DNA of 38,342 nucleotides from positions 1 to 38,342 of the IMG/VR virus record IMGVR_UViG_3300028802_000042, one strand, 5' to 3'. This DNA is from a virus. The notes under the pieces were generated by a model. That model did no database searches, was not told the DNA's origin, and was given only the letters and a program-made list of their open reading frames with translations. This document shows, piece by piece, positions 37,258 through 38,342 of this stretch (position 1 is the stretch's first letter; the number at the start of each line of letters is the position of its first letter). Both the position numbers and the translations under genes were made by a program.

Positions 37258-38342
37258 CTAACCCTTTGCCCCGTCGACCGTCGACGGCAGTTGATAGTCT
37301 TCGGGGACGCCGACGAAGGTCGTGTTGCCGATGCGCTTGTTGACGAGCTTCGCCGCGGGCGCGAGACCCATGCGCGCGTCGAGCTTGGCTTGGAGCTCGG
37401 GCGGCAGCGTGCGCCCGGGCGTGCCGTGCGTCTTGCCTTGTGGCACGGGCAACGTCGTGATGACCGGCTTGAACGGCACAGCCGCCTTGGGCATCGCTTT
37501 CACGATCGCCTTGATCTCAGAGAGCTCGAGCCGCTCGAAGGTCGCAACGAGCTCGGCGGGCAAGTCGGGTCGAGATGCGACGAGCTCGGCACGCTCACGC
37601 GTCGCTTGCGCCGCTTCGAACTTGCGCACCTTGGCTTCCGACTCGGTCAACGCCTGTGCCAGAGCGACGAACGCATTTGCACTCACGTTGCGCGCAGCGG
37701 GCTTGCCTTCTTTGTCCTTGTCCTTGTCATCGGCGGGCGGGTCGTCGCCTTCGGCGGCGGGCGCTTCATCCCCATCGGGCTCGTCGTGAGCGGGCGGGTC
37801 GTCGCTTGCAGCGGCGGGCTCGTCTTTTTCGTCCATCGCGCTAAGTGCAGCGCGGGCTTGTTTGGCGACCGCGGCATCATCTGACTTCGATGCCTCTTCG
37901 AGCGCCGCCCGCGCCTTTTCCATGGCGGTCATGCTGATAGCTCCGTTCTGTATGTCAGCGAGCAGCGCACTCAACGGCGCTTGCTCATCGGCGAGCCCGG
38001 CGACTATCGCCGACTTACCCGCGAACACTCTTGCATCGAAGCCGGCGACCGCTTCGACTGCCAACCCGCGGTGCGCCGCGACGTGCTCGAAGAGCGCGCC
38101 CGCCATGGCGTCGACGAGCTCTTGCTGCGCGCGCAGCTCGTCATCCGTGATCGGTTGACTCGGGTTGCCGTCGAGCTTGCGCGCGCCCGATGCGATGACC
38201 GCGACCCGTACTCCTGCATTCGCGAGCCGTGCCGAGACGTCTTCGCGCGCGAGCGCTACACCGATCGACCCGGCAAACGACGTCGTGCCGATGTAGATGC
38301 GCTCGGCGACACACGCGAGCGCGTACGCCGCCGAGCACGCTT
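37258..38342 (-). CDS. S49 (SppA-like) head maturation protease with C-terminal scaffold, partial
   Basis: The gene is cut by the right edge; 360 residues plus stop are visible. The first residues in view (ACSAAYALACVAERIYIG) hold the S49 serine block (S in SAAY). Then follow GSIGVALAREDVSARLANAG, SGARKLDGNPSQPITDDELR and DARVFAGKSAIVAGLADE, all typical of the SppA/S49 phage protease family (Mu gpI type). The remaining 230 residues are a scaffold-like Ala/Glu/Lys/Asp-rich stretch with an extended DDDPPA-type linker and coiled-coil helix (AFVALAQALTESEAKVRKFEAAQATRER). The protease is expected to remove the scaffold after prohead assembly. The frame has no stop up to the edge, so the start lies outside. 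Confidence 0.88.
   Translation of the reverse strand, partial: ACSAAYALACVAERIYIGTTSFAGSIGVALAREDVSARLANAGVRVAVIASGARKLDGNPSQPITDDELRAQQELVDAMAGALFEHVAAHRGLAVEAVAGFDARVFAGKSAIVAGLADEQAPLSALLADIQNGAISMTAMEKARAALEEASKSDDAAVAKQARAALSAMDEKDEPAAASDDPPAHDEPDGDEAPAAEGDDPPADDKDKDKEGKPAARNVSANAFVALAQALTESEAKVRKFEAAQATRERAELVASRPDLPAELVATFERLELSEIKAIVKAMPKAAVPFKPVITTLPVPQGKTHGTPGRTLPPELQAKLDARMGLAPAAKLVNKRIGNTTFVGVPEDYQLPSTVDGAKG

Overview
The window is a large part of the genome of a temperate, contractile-tailed phage (myovirus) with a high-GC genome. Its head, neck, tail and baseplate genes follow a phage Mu-like order, but it integrates with a tyrosine recombinase next to a tRNA-Arg-derived attachment sequence. 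The GC content, the Cys-rich lipoproteins and the coding style suggest a high-GC Gram-negative host, perhaps Myxococcota. That host guess is inference only; no host gene is present.

Layout. (1) About 0.1-5.0 kb, minus strand: an early or replication block read leftwards. It starts with a RepA/DnaB-type ATPase (3374-4996), then an array of GTACCTG motifs with hairpins, a RuvC-like nuclease, and small genes including a three-finger zinc protein, a one-pass membrane protein and a P-loop kinase. (2) 5.0-6.65 kb: the lysogeny switch. Two divergent XRE regulators (5064-5342 and 5411-5995) flank operators, and one operator recurs upstream of the recombination operon at 6.63 kb. (3) 6.65-16.2 kb, plus strand: a recombination operon (Fe-S PD-(D/E)XK nuclease, Sak4/AAA_24 ATPase, SSB, DCL/HNH-like protein, DUF2303, DUF3310). 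It is followed by a pair of conserved unknown genes lying between two noncoding G-rich tracts with five-base periodicity. One of the pair resembles a RAMP/Cas7 fold. A run of overlapping small genes then leads to the integrase. (4) 16.2-20.5 kb: the tRNA-Arg(TCT) 5' half (attP candidate), two strong hairpin terminators, a zinc-ribbon protein, an unknown 289-residue protein, a HicAB toxin-antitoxin pair and two lipoproteins. These look like accessory or lysogenic-conversion genes. (5) 20.5-38.3 kb, minus strand: the late operon read leftwards from the right edge. It holds an S49 head protease/scaffold (cut by the edge), decoration protein, Mu gpT-like major capsid, DUF1320, neck proteins, sheath, tube, tail chaperones joined by a probable -1 frameshift, tape measure, baseplate hub/spike, gp25, gpJ, a gpI/gp48-like protein and four fibre-region genes ending in a collagen-like fibre.

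The attachment site lies internally, between the early and late blocks rather than at a boundary with host DNA, so the sequence looks like the free or virion form of the phage. Terminase, portal and lysis genes were not found; the first two are expected beyond the right edge. The most unusual parts are the shared operator, the GTACCTG array, the two G-rich pentameric tracts around the RAMP-like gene, and the frameshift site.
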